Positions 29,134-36,494 of a DNA stretch of 39,128 nucleotides are shown here, one piece after another. The stretch comes from Pedobacter sp. (GTDB taxonomy: Bacteria; Bacteroidota; Bacteroidia; Sphingobacteriales; Sphingobacteriaceae), in NCBI GenBank assembly GCA_004295885.1, contig SEDG01000002.1, forward strand, positions 1 to 39,128, given 5' to 3'. The notes beneath the pieces are model-generated. The model was not told where the DNA came from, did not search any database, and saw only the letters and a program-made list of their open reading frames with translations. The translations under genes were made by a program, and so were the position numbers. Every line of letters begins with the position of its first letter. Positions within the stretch are counted from its first letter, which is position 1.

Positions 29134-30528
29134 TTACCAAACATAAGTTCCTACTGCTCCCGCGGATAAGCTGCCCACAAAGGCTTTACCCTTAAAATTT
29201 ACATTGAATTGTTGCTCTTGCTTATCTTTATTTGCCACGATCAACACGACCTTCCCGTCTGGGGTTGAAAAGGCAACCGAACCAAGGTTTGATTGCTGGG
29301 AGCTTTCGACCCTCAACGCACCAGGGGAAACGAATTTAGACGCATGGGCAATCACATAGTAAGCCGTGTTCCTAACTACGTTATCGCCATCAATGGTAAC
29401 AGCACCCTGGCAAATGGAACAACCACCATTATTGGTGTGGGGCTCATATTTAGAGTTTGCGGCTAGGTTCCATAAGATCACATTCCGGCTCCAGTTCCTG
29501 GTAGCCCCGATCAAGATCCGGTCCACCGGACCTGCAATGTTATACCCGTTCCTGCTTACGGCCATCATTTCCGTAAAATAAAGGGCCTTGTCGGGAAATG
29601 CATCGTGAACCTTGGAGAGTGCATCGGTTGTTCCCGTATATAGGTGAAAACCGGATCCATCAACATATTTGGCCGCTTCGGCATCAGCCAAGATGGACAT
29701 GGGGTACTCTGGAGCATCACAGTTATGATCATATAAGATAATCTTTGTCTTAATGTTATTAGACCGGAACTGTGGACCCAAGTGGTTCTTTATAAAGGCT
29801 AGCTGCTCCTTTGCGAACATCTGCATGCTGGGTGTGTTACCGTCGTTGAAGGTTTCATTTTGAATTGTTATTGCATCTATCTCAATACCATTCTTTTTCA
29901 TTTCCTGCACGTACTTGACAAAGTATGTTGCATAAACTCCATAATATTCTTCCTTTAACCTTCCTCCCTGGACGTTCCCGTTTGTCTTCATCCACGTAGG
30001 GGCAGACCAAGGGGAAGCCAAGATTTTTATGGAAGGGTTGATGGCCAGGATTTCCCTCATCATCGGGATTATGTCCTTCTTATCCTGATCAAGATCGAAC
30101 TTGTCCAATTTTACGTCTGTCTCCCCAGGCTGCAGGTCATTATATGAAAAGACATGGTCATTTAAGTCAGAGGCACCAATGCTTAGCCGTAGGTAGCTAA
30201 TGCCAACTGAGGTCTTGTCGCTACCGAAAAGTTCTTGCAGCAGCTTCGCCCGTTCGCCGGCGCTCATTGCTTGTAAATGCTGGGCGCTACCGCCGGTCAA
30301 GGCAAATCCAAATCCATCGATGGACTGATACTTTTTATCAATATTCACATCAATGTTTGCGAGGTTCTTATCAATCTCGGTCTTGAAACGCAGGGGTTTT
30401 TCCTGTAGGGCCAAGACTTGTGTTTGTTCCTGATTTGATAACCAAAGGGATGCCTCTTGTGAAAAAATGCTATTTAATAGGCAGCAGTTAAGAAAAACGG
30501 AGAGCACGAGGATTTTAGTGACGGTCAT
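29134..30528 (-). CDS. GH30 glycoside hydrolase, secreted
   Basis: The protein is 464 aa with a signal peptide ending near IFSQ (residue 24). It shows the GH30 pattern: YQSIDGFGFALTGGSAQHL (68-86), LRLSIGASDL, ILASPWSAPTWMKTNG (169-184), acid/base motif TIQNETFN (Glu225, where most members have QNEP) and nucleophile YFTEMM (Glu320). A C-terminal beta-sandwich follows. GH30 includes beta-glucosidases, beta-1,6-glucanases and xylanases, so the substrate is uncertain. It may act on a glucose-containing side structure of the mannan or on another glycan. It is the first gene of the operon with the type-B carboxylesterase. Confidence 0.85.
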   Translation of the reverse strand: MTVTKILVLSVFLNCCLLNSIFSQEASLWLSNQEQTQVLALQEKPLRFKTEIDKNLANIDVNIDKKYQSIDGFGFALTGGSAQHLQAMSAGERAKLLQELFGSDKTSVGISYLRLSIGASDLNDHVFSYNDLQPGETDVKLDKFDLDQDKKDIIPMMREILAINPSIKILASPWSAPTWMKTNGNVQGGRLKEEYYGVYATYFVKYVQEMKKNGIEIDAITIQNETFNDGNTPSMQMFAKEQLAFIKNHLGPQFRSNNIKTKIILYDHNCDAPEYPMSILADAEAAKYVDGSGFHLYTGTTDALSKVHDAFPDKALYFTEMMAVSRNGYNIAGPVDRILIGATRNWSRNVILWNLAANSKYEPHTNNGGCSICQGAVTIDGDNVVRNTAYYVIAHASKFVSPGALRVESSQQSNLGSVAFSTPDGKVVLIVANKDKQEQQFNVNFKGKAFVGSLSAGAVGTYVW

Positions 30529-30572
30529 ATCGTGATTTAAATTTGGTTAGCGGTATAGAATATTACTAGGGC

Positions 30573-30630
30573 CAAATTTATAAGCATTGTTGTTTTACGT
30601 GTAATGTTATTTTACCAACTTATGGTACTT
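30573..30630 (-). promoter_or_regulatory. Regulon operator and promoter for GH30-esterase
   Basis: On the minus strand the operator reads AAGTAC, then GGTAAAATA (30608-30616) and ATTA (30602-30605). A perfect -7 box TAAATTTG (30573-30580) lies exactly 21 nt further. The GH30 start codon is 45 nt beyond it. Confidence 0.7.
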
Positions 30631-30710
30631 TTATAGAGAATAAGCAATTTTATCTCATTCCCATGATCAACCCGTGTGGAATCATCAGCAAATCCAAGCG
30701 CATAACCAAA

Positions 30711-30768
30711 AAACACCATTGTATGCAACAATAGTATTATAAATCCCTTTCATGCGGTTCTAACTTTA
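30711..30768 (+). promoter_or_regulatory. Degenerate regulon operator and promoter for the second GH26
   Basis: GCAACAATAGTATTA (30725-30739) matches the operator core at 12 of 15 positions, and 21 nt later TAACTTTA (30761-30768) matches the -7 box at seven of eight positions. The preserved spacing supports it although the upstream half is poor. The GH26 ATG is 27 nt downstream of the box. Confidence 0.45.
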
Positions 30769-30794
30769 AGGTATTCAAATAACCAAAGTAAATC

Positions 30795-31826
30795 ATGAAA
30801 AAAGAATTCTCACTAATTTTACTAATCGTATTTGCACTATTGATAATAGGATGCAAAAAGAAAGCCCTAGAGGAGGCCGAATTACCATATGACCCCATAA
30901 TTCCAGCGCCTGTCAAATTAACCTACAAGACCTTGGATTACCTGACCAGTATCTCTGGAAGCAAGACGATATCAGGTCAACAGGGACTGGCCTGGTGGCA
31001 ACCGATGAAGGATATCACTGGCAAATACCCCGGTCTTTTCGGGGAGGATTTTTCGTTTGCACCATTTTTTGGCGGCAAGGATTTGGCGGCGTCGAGGCAA
31101 CTATTATCTGAGGAGGTGAAAAAACGATGGAAGGAAGGTCAATTGATCGCATTGATGTGGCACCCATGTCCACCGACAATGGGCGAGCCCTGTGCATTCG
31201 AAGGAAACGTAAAAAGCAAGCTTACCGATGTCCAGTGGACAGAGCTAATAACGGATGGCACGCCGTTGAACAATGCCTGGAAGGCCCGAATGGATGCCAT
31301 TATTCCTGCCATGCAGGATATGAAAAACAATGGTGTTGAGATTTTATGGCGCCCGTTACACGAAATGAACCAGGCTGCATTCTGGTGGGGAGGCAGGCCT
31401 GGGCCGAATGGGTCAGCCAGGTTATACCAGATCACAAGGGACTATCTTGTCAAGGTTAAGGGAATGACCAACCTGATCTGGGTTTGGAACGTTCAGGATT
31501 TTGCGACATTGGCAAGCGACCTAAACACCTACGATCCGGGCAGTGACTATTACGATGTACTTTCATTAGATGTATACTGGAGCGATGGAACCGGACTGAC
31601 TGCTGCAAAATATAATGCAATGGTCGCCAAGGCCGGTAAAAAGCCTATAGGCATTGGTGAAAGCGATGTGCTTTATACCGCAGCGGATTTCACGAGTCAA
31701 CCTAAGTGGAGTTATTTCATGGGCTGGAGAGAGCTTACGCAGCAGAAAAACTCCAACCAGAGGATATCCGATATTTATAATGCAACAAATGTTGTTACGC
31801 TGGAAAGAATGCCCGGCTGGAAGTAG
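30795..31826 (+). CDS. GH26 beta-mannanase lipoprotein
   Basis: The protein is 343 aa with a lipoprotein signal ending at LLIIGC (Cys20), so it is probably anchored in the outer membrane. The GH26 domain has GLAWWQPMKD near residue 64, MWHPCPP (121-127), WRPLHEMNQAAFWWGG (acid/base Glu190) and GIGESDVL (nucleophile Glu289). It is clearly related to the GH26 at 8077-9096, but the two are divergent, not recent copies. It is monocistronic and divergent from the GH30 operon. As the lipid-anchored enzyme it may make the first surface cuts. That division of labour is inferred. Confidence 0.9.
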   Translation: MKKEFSLILLIVFALLIIGCKKKALEEAELPYDPIIPAPVKLTYKTLDYLTSISGSKTISGQQGLAWWQPMKDITGKYPGLFGEDFSFAPFFGGKDLAASRQLLSEEVKKRWKEGQLIALMWHPCPPTMGEPCAFEGNVKSKLTDVQWTELITDGTPLNNAWKARMDAIIPAMQDMKNNGVEILWRPLHEMNQAAFWWGGRPGPNGSARLYQITRDYLVKVKGMTNLIWVWNVQDFATLASDLNTYDPGSDYYDVLSLDVYWSDGTGLTAAKYNAMVAKAGKKPIGIGESDVLYTAADFTSQPKWSYFMGWRELTQQKNSNQRISDIYNATNVVTLERMPGWK

Positions 31827-31855
31827 TACAATAGTCTTGCACATAAGTAGTGTTC

Positions 31856-31881
31856 GGGGTGGCAAATTTAACAACCACCCC
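31856..31881. terminator. Hairpin after the GH26 gene
   Basis: GGGGTGG (31856-31862) pairs with CCACCCC (31875-31881) around a 12-nt loop, 30 bp after the GH26 stop. There is no strong T tract. A second 7-bp stem lies at 32020-32026 and 32038-32044. The rest of 31827-32246 shows no convincing gene. Confidence 0.5.
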
Positions 31882-32246
31882 AACCTTATGAACCTAAGAT
31901 CAATTTTTTTAAGTTTTAATTTAACTACAAAGCCAATCAAATCAATACCTCTTTGATTTAGAAACATAAGCTTTGGGTCATTATTTATGACCTTTGGCCA
32001 AAAAATGGCCAGACTAGGTCGCTTGGCAATTTGCCGACCAAGCGCAGGATCATACAAATTGAAACAAACATTTCATTTGTAAGCTGATAGAATCCATCAT
32101 GTGATGTTGGCCATGACAATCCGCCCAAAAATCTTCCAATACTGATTTATCCAATATTAATACAAGCTCCCCAAAAAGTTTGCACGTATAAATTTAATTT
32201 CGGGCGTGAAAGATTCCAGTCTTTTGGTAGGAGCTCACCTGAATTC

Positions 32247-32358
32247 AATCCATTTTCAAGACAAGGCTTTGCGAACAAAAATACCTCGCGAGCAAGGCGA
32301 GCAGGGAAGATTTTTGTGATGCAAACCCGCAGGGCATGGCCTTGGCGGAAAATGGATT
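32247..32358. repeat. Long nested imperfect inverted repeat
   Basis: Five stem segments nest around one centre: 32247-32257 with 32348-32358 (11 bp, perfect), 32262-32267 with 32339-32344, 32268-32272 with 32321-32325, 32275-32282 with 32310-32317 (8 bp), and 32285-32289 with 32297-32301. The whole 112-bp block could fold as a single hairpin in ssDNA or RNA. It lies just downstream of the relaxase gene. It could be part of a transfer origin, a terminator or a structured RNA; sequence alone does not decide. Confidence 0.55.
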
Positions 32359-32446
32359 GTTCATAATTTTGCCTACTAAAAGGCTGGAAGGTTTGTGGCA
32401 AACCAATTATTGTTCCTGAACGATTCATCCGGCAGACCTAATACCA

Positions 32447-33334
32447 TTAAATACCCCTCTCTTGAGATTGCGCCCTTTTCTTCCTCACCACCATTGACCC
32501 TGTGTCATCATGATATTCTTCCTTTAGCAATATATCCAGGTATTCCGTCTGGTTTGCGGGGGCAGCGAAATCTCTTTCTTTTTTGGATTCATGTGAAGAT
32601 TGCATACGCTCCCTTTCAAGCTCCACCTTTTGTTCTACAGTCCCATTCTTCTGGACGTTGGCATAATGAAAGGTATCCTTCAATCCACGATCAAAGCCAA
32701 AATACTGGTCGAATAATTTTTCACCTGATTCCTTAAAAGCGACACGGTTGAACTGCCCAAGCTTCTTGGAATGCTCGAGATTCCTTCCCCTGGACTTGTT
32801 CATGGGGCTGAGCTTGATGGTATTGGTAATGTCTTTCCTGCTTACGATTATCTGAACATGCATCTGCTTGCCCGGCTTTGCTTCTCCTCTTTTCTTTGTG
32901 CGACTTTTTACCTCGGCATCTTTATGTGTATAGTACCGGTGGTTTTCTAGCTTACCGAACCACAAGAGGTCTTTTTCGCTTTCTATTCCGGGACGGTTGA
33001 AGTTCTTAGCATATTCATCCATCACCTTGATGCAAAATTCCTTTAGTCCCTCTCCCATTTCCTCCTCTCCAAATTCTTCGTTCAGGAAAGCGATTTCCTT
33101 CTGGCTCGGATTGATGTTGACCAAGAAGAATTTTGCATCATCCCTGCACAGCTTGGCAATATTATTATCCAGCGCGTGCTTTACCTTGTAAGACCTGATA
33201 TCATCATTCTCACCATTGAACCAGAATTCAGGGTCCTGGTCAAAAAGCCTGTTCTCCTTATCAAGGTAGTGCACCAATTGCCCACTGCTGCCCTTGTTGT
33301 TTCCCGTTTCGCTACCGGTAATGTTGATGAACAT
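32447..33334 (-). CDS. DUF5712-family mobilization protein (relaxase-like)
   Basis: The protein is 295 aa and resembles the DUF5712/MobB-like proteins of Bacteroidota mobilizable elements. The N-terminal LVHYLDKENR segment carries a tyrosine (Tyr23) that may be the nicking residue. A central WFGKLENHRYYTHKD and a KQMHVQIIVSRKD segment (His159) resemble the histidine-containing strands of HUH relaxases. The C-terminal third is charged. It starts two bases after the BfmA/BtgA-like gene ends, so they are translationally coupled. It probably nicks oriT during mobilization by a helper element. The catalytic assignment is tentative. Confidence 0.75.
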   Translation of the reverse strand: MFINITGSETGNNKGSSGQLVHYLDKENRLFDQDPEFWFNGENDDIRSYKVKHALDNNIAKLCRDDAKFFLVNINPSQKEIAFLNEEFGEEEMGEGLKEFCIKVMDEYAKNFNRPGIESEKDLLWFGKLENHRYYTHKDAEVKSRTKKRGEAKPGKQMHVQIIVSRKDITNTIKLSPMNKSRGRNLEHSKKLGQFNRVAFKESGEKLFDQYFGFDRGLKDTFHYANVQKNGTVEQKVELERERMQSSHESKKERDFAAPANQTEYLDILLKEEYHDDTGSMVVRKKRAQSQERGI

Positions 33335-33336
33335 AT

Positions 33337-33912
33337 CTAGAGTATTTCTACCTGTCTCCTGGTTTCAGAAACCAGCTCCTCTTTTTCCTTTCCATTCAAA
33401 AACCCACCTATATTTTCACGTGACGTGATATAATTGTTCAATATATAGAGGAACCTTTGTTTGAGCTCAGCTTTTCCATCTTTTCTTGTGTGTAAACTTC
33501 TTAACTGATGATAGATATCTGTTAACTGCAGCATTTGTTTTTTATGTTCTTCCCTTTGCGCCTGATTGGCCTGCAGGACCTGCACATTTATTGCCTTTAG
33601 GATTTTCTCCTGTAGCTGGAGACCTTCATCTGTTTTCTCGTTGATCGGGAGCAGAAATATTTTTTCCTGTGCCTTCAAAAAACTGATCTGGTTTTGGCTG
33701 TGCTTTAGAATTGAATTTTTCAGCATATCATCATTTAGGTCTATTGGATCCTTTTTGGTTCGATAGAAATAATCCACCATTTGTTCAAGTACCAGCATTT
33801 TTGACCTGCCCAGCTTGATGGCAAGTTTCTGGAATTTCTCGTCTACGGCAATTGAGAAACGGATTGACTTCTCCGCTGGTTTACCCATTGTTTTATCTTC
33901 AGATATACTCAT
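33337..33912 (-). CDS. BfmA/BtgA-family mobilization protein
   Basis: The protein is 191 aa. The N-terminal part (KSIRFSIAVDEKFQKLAIKLGRSKMLVLEQMVDYFYRTKKDP) looks like a ribbon-helix-helix-type DNA-binding region. It is followed by a long helical and probably coiled-coil stretch rich in Gln, Lys and Glu. Proteins of this type precede the DUF5712 relaxase-like gene in Bacteroidota mobilizable transposons and act as accessory oriT-binding factors. The same pair is seen here with a two-base gap. Confidence 0.78.
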   Translation of the reverse strand: MSISEDKTMGKPAEKSIRFSIAVDEKFQKLAIKLGRSKMLVLEQMVDYFYRTKKDPIDLNDDMLKNSILKHSQNQISFLKAQEKIFLLPINEKTDEGLQLQEKILKAINVQVLQANQAQREEHKKQMLQLTDIYHQLRSLHTRKDGKAELKQRFLYILNNYITSRENIGGFLNGKEKEELVSETRRQVEIL

Positions 33913-33952
33913 AAGTATATGGTTTTAATGTTTAGCGCTCTTTAAGAAAGGA

Positions 33953-34034
33953 GAAGTATACTCGGGGTATACTTCAAACCCCCAAAGCGCAGCGTGGGGC
34001 AAGCAAAGTAGGGCGCAGCCCAACTTCCGCTTGC
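33953..34034. other. Candidate origin of transfer (oriT)
   Basis: The 175-bp gap upstream of the BfmA/BtgA gene is rich in inverted repeats. There is a perfect 9-bp hairpin (33953-33961 with 33967-33975, loop of five), a 6-bp repeat (GCAAGC 33999-34004 with GCTTGC 34029-34034), and between them a GGGC-GCA-GCCC hairpin (34011-34021). Position next to the mobilization genes and structure both fit an oriT. The nick site cannot be placed by eye. Confidence 0.5.
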
Positions 34035-34087
34035 TCCTTTTCTTTTAAGGGAAAAGGACTTCATGGTCCAAGTTGCCCCTCATAGAT

Positions 34088-34384
34088 CTACTGTAACTCT
34101 GTACAAATGATTGATATCCTGCTGGCCCTAATGGGATCATAGGATGGCTCGTAACGGATATACCCAAAATCAACCAGGTTTTTTAGGCACCTGTGGTAGG
34201 TCGACTTGGACCTGAGCTTGGAAAACTCCATCAGCTTTCTGCGACACACCCTGAACCATTTACTGGAGATGCCGCTATTCGAGTACATCAATATGGCCAT
34301 GAAAAGTGCCAAATGGGTTGGGAGGATCCGGTCATCGCCCCTAGCTTTTTCCAAAAAACCTGCTACCGGATCCTGTGCCCTCAT
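34088..34384 (-). CDS. Small winged-helix-like DNA-binding protein
   Basis: The protein is 98 aa. The middle part (LPTHLALFMAILMYSNSGISSKWFRVCRRKLMEFSKLRSKSTYHRCLKNLVDFGYIRYEPSY) reads as a helix-turn-helix with a following wing, similar to small regulators or replication-type proteins found before mobilization genes in Bacteroidota elements. It overlaps the upstream HTH gene by four bases (ATGA), so the two are translationally coupled. Its role, whether regulation of mobilization or of excision, is not determined. Confidence 0.65.
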   Translation of the reverse strand: MRAQDPVAGFLEKARGDDRILPTHLALFMAILMYSNSGISSKWFRVCRRKLMEFSKLRSKSTYHRCLKNLVDFGYIRYEPSYDPIRASRISIICTELQ

Positions 34385-34677
34385 TGTGGAAATGATTTGA
34401 AGTCCGCATTTAAGTCTTTCTCCAGCATTCGCTCCACATCTTCCGCCTTATAAAACATCATCCCACCTACTTTCGAATAGGATAGTGTGCCATTTATACG
34501 AAGGTTCTGAAGCGTGCCTGGGGAAATACCCAGCATCTTCCTTACGTCAGCACTCTTCAGCCATTTTTTTGTGAGTGCGCCTGATAAGGGCACCTGTATC
34601 ATTTTTCTCATTTCCTCAAGCATCTCGACCTTGAACTGCTCAAGGTCCTGCTTGGTAATTAAATCTAATGGTGTCAT
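34381..34677 (-). CDS. Helix-turn-helix protein, excisionase-like
   Basis: The protein is 98 aa. After a short helical N-terminus, residues about 38-90 (KKWLKSADVRKMLGISPGTLQNLRINGTLSYSKVGGMMFYKAEDVERML) form the HTH_17/MerR-like fold used by excisionases and related Bacteroidota element proteins. It probably binds the element ends or its own promoter region. It is coupled to the winged-helix gene downstream by an ATGA overlap. A direct role in excision is inferred from the family and from the integrase on the same element. Confidence 0.75.
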   Translation of the reverse strand: MTPLDLITKQDLEQFKVEMLEEMRKMIQVPLSGALTKKWLKSADVRKMLGISPGTLQNLRINGTLSYSKVGGMMFYKAEDVERMLEKDLNADFKSFPQ

Positions 34678-35291
34678 AGGGTAAATCTTAAATTCATTCT
34701 CAAACCTAGTGGGGTCAAAGTCAATGATGCCGTGACCTCCAAGTAACTCACGTGATATTTTAGGATAAACTTATCGGTTTGCAGTTCTCTGACTTGGTTA
34801 ATTTTGGGTAGTACCCTACAATAAATGTTGTGCAAACATCTGAAGTTCCAGATATCACTATTTGCCCATATGGGCCTCATTTCAAAGTTGAATAATATGG
34901 AAGAGAATAATTGACAATACCCTAGGTTATAACCTATGAAAAATATGTGCTGAAATACGTTGGAAAAGCAGTTTTCTATGCACCGATCTGTGAATGACAA
35001 AATTTTTTGCCCTGAGACGGGATCTTGGAATGCAAAGTTTTAGGATTAATGATAAATCATTTCTAAATGATTTATGCAAAAAAGGATAAAGTTAAGTGCA
35101 ATTCAAGAATTGCACTTCTACCAACTGCATTAATGACTTCAGAAGAAAAACCAAGTCCTTCTCCGTGATGAACGTAGCCTAACTGGTTTGACGGATAGTC
35201 TTGCCTACTTGAAAATCCATGAAAGGGCGTTATAGCATAAACTTCCTATTCGCTGGATATTCCAGGTGTATGTCAGAGGCATATTGAAATG
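34678..35291. other. Noncoding interval of the mobility module
   Basis: This 614-bp gap separates the HTH gene from the zeta-toxin-like gene. A 108-aa frame (34674-35000) shows no family features and overlaps the HTH start, so it is not called. The notable content is the pair of near-perfect palindromes at 35053-35116. The segment 35117-35291 shows nothing recognisable. Confidence 0.5.
35053..35116. promoter_or_regulatory. Two adjacent palindromes, 42 bp centre to centre
   Basis: TAAATCATTT (35053-35062) mirrors AAATGATTTA (35065-35074), and AGTGCAATTC (35095-35104) mirrors GAATTGCACT (35107-35116). Each has perfect 10-bp arms and a two-base centre. Their centres are 42 bp apart, about four helical turns. 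They could be operator sites, terminator-like hairpins or part of an excision/transfer complex. Confidence 0.5.
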
Positions 35292-35978
35292 TCATAGGCC
35301 CAGGCCCCCATCCAGTTCAGTTCCCTTTTTTCTTTTGATTCCAAGGTAGTTTGTTTTATCCAGAGTTACTGACCTGCTCCTTTCAAGCTCAGCCAAGCTC
35401 TTAACGGATTTTTTTTCAAACCACTTGGCCTTGTCATCCAAGATCTTCAGTTCGTTATCCACTTTGTGATAATAGGCGATTATCGGGGCCGTCCCTATGA
35501 CACTGGTATGAGCAAACAAGATATGGTCATACAGTCCAAGATTCTCCCTGACCCGCCTAATTCCCTCTTTCATGTTAAAGTTGATTGTATCGATCGGAAC
35601 ATTGTGGCCTCCAAGAGCAAACCTAGTCTTCACCCTTGCACGGGAATTCTCTAGATCATTCAACCCAAAATATAACAAGGTGCTTTCGTAGCCCGCATGC
35701 TTGAATTCCAGAGAAATTTCCGATGCCATATCATTGGCATAATTGGTTTCAAATCCAAAATTCAATCTGTTTTTAATTGCGTGGTCCTTATCCTTTTCAA
35801 GTTGCATGGGCACGCCGCCCGCAAGTTTCTGTGGATCGTATGCTGGGTATTTTTTGACGAGCCCTGCAAAAATAAGGTCCCCATTGAATATCTCGGTACC
35901 AGCAGGCACATACATATGCCCATAAAGACTCTTGCCGGCACCATTTGGTCCGGCAATAATTACAAACTGAGGCTTCAT
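35292..35978 (-). CDS. Zeta-toxin-like P-loop kinase
   Basis: The protein is 228 aa from the ATG at 35978. A longer frame starting at 36011 overlaps the upstream gene and adds 11 residues before the conserved start. The Walker A motif GPNGAGKS is at residues 10-17, followed by EIFNGDLIFAGLVKKYPAYDPQKLAGG and a FGFETNYAN segment like the substrate-binding region of zeta toxins. Family members phosphorylate UDP-sugars or act as other small kinases. Here it would stabilise the element as a toxin. It begins two bases after the small upstream gene ends, the expected layout of an antitoxin-toxin pair. Confidence 0.75.
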   Translation of the reverse strand: MKPQFVIIAGPNGAGKSLYGHMYVPAGTEIFNGDLIFAGLVKKYPAYDPQKLAGGVPMQLEKDKDHAIKNRLNFGFETNYANDMASEISLEFKHAGYESTLLYFGLNDLENSRARVKTRFALGGHNVPIDTINFNMKEGIRRVRENLGLYDHILFAHTSVIGTAPIIAYYHKVDNELKILDDKAKWFEKKSVKSLAELERSRSVTLDKTNYLGIKRKKGTELDGGLGL

Positions 35979-35980
35979 GA

Positions 35981-36430
35981 CTAATGAATTGAATGAAGAA
36001 GATATGACCAATATCCCTTCCCTGGGCCCAAAAGGTTCTTCATCAAGATATACTCATCGGTCTGTAAATCTAGGTAAACAAGATCTTCAGAGCCATCTGG
36101 GTTCGCCCTTACAAATTCCTTGTCCTTGGTTCTCTCATCGCGGTAGAACATTGGCACGCCTTTGGAAAATGCCTCCCTATGGATATCCTCTGTCACTTTG
36201 GCCGCCATCTTATTGGTTTCGGCAATCGTATGCCCATTGGGCAGAATGGTCTGTAGTGCCTCCATTTCTTCCTCCCTTGCCAACTGTACGTCATTAAGGT
36301 AATTGGAAAGTGCAGAATTTGGCTTCAGGTTTTCCTGTAGTTCTTTGATATCTTCAGCTTTGATGACAAGGGCGGAAAGCATTCCCTCCTCGTTTCTGAG
36401 TTCTTTGAATTTCATAACACTGGTGTTCAT
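35981..36430 (-). CDS. Small protein upstream of the zeta-like kinase, candidate antitoxin
   Basis: The protein is 149 aa (an internal ATG at 36415 would remove five residues). It is charged and mostly helical, with EDIKELQENLKPNSALSNYLNDVQLAREEEMEALQ in the first half and no recognised domain. It does not look like the classical epsilon antitoxin. Its tight two-base spacing to the zeta-like kinase suggests the two work together. Antitoxin function is inferred from position only. Confidence 0.55.
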   Translation of the reverse strand: MNTSVMKFKELRNEEGMLSALVIKAEDIKELQENLKPNSALSNYLNDVQLAREEEMEALQTILPNGHTIAETNKMAAKVTEDIHREAFSKGVPMFYRDERTKDKEFVRANPDGSEDLVYLDLQTDEYILMKNLLGPGKGYWSYLLHSIH

Positions 36431-36494
36431 GGCCTATACAAATTTAATGATTTAAAATGATTTTGTGAATTTGGATCTTTAACATAAATGTGGA

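Noticed and set aside
32147-32428. 93-aa minus-strand open frame after the relaxase gene
   Set aside because: It spans the long nested inverted repeat, which explains its sequence pattern better than coding. I could not link it to a known family.
34674-35000. 108-aa minus-strand open frame
   Set aside because: It has no recognisable family, is rich in Cys/Phe/Ile in an A+T-rich noncoding stretch, and overlaps the HTH start. It is probably a chance frame.
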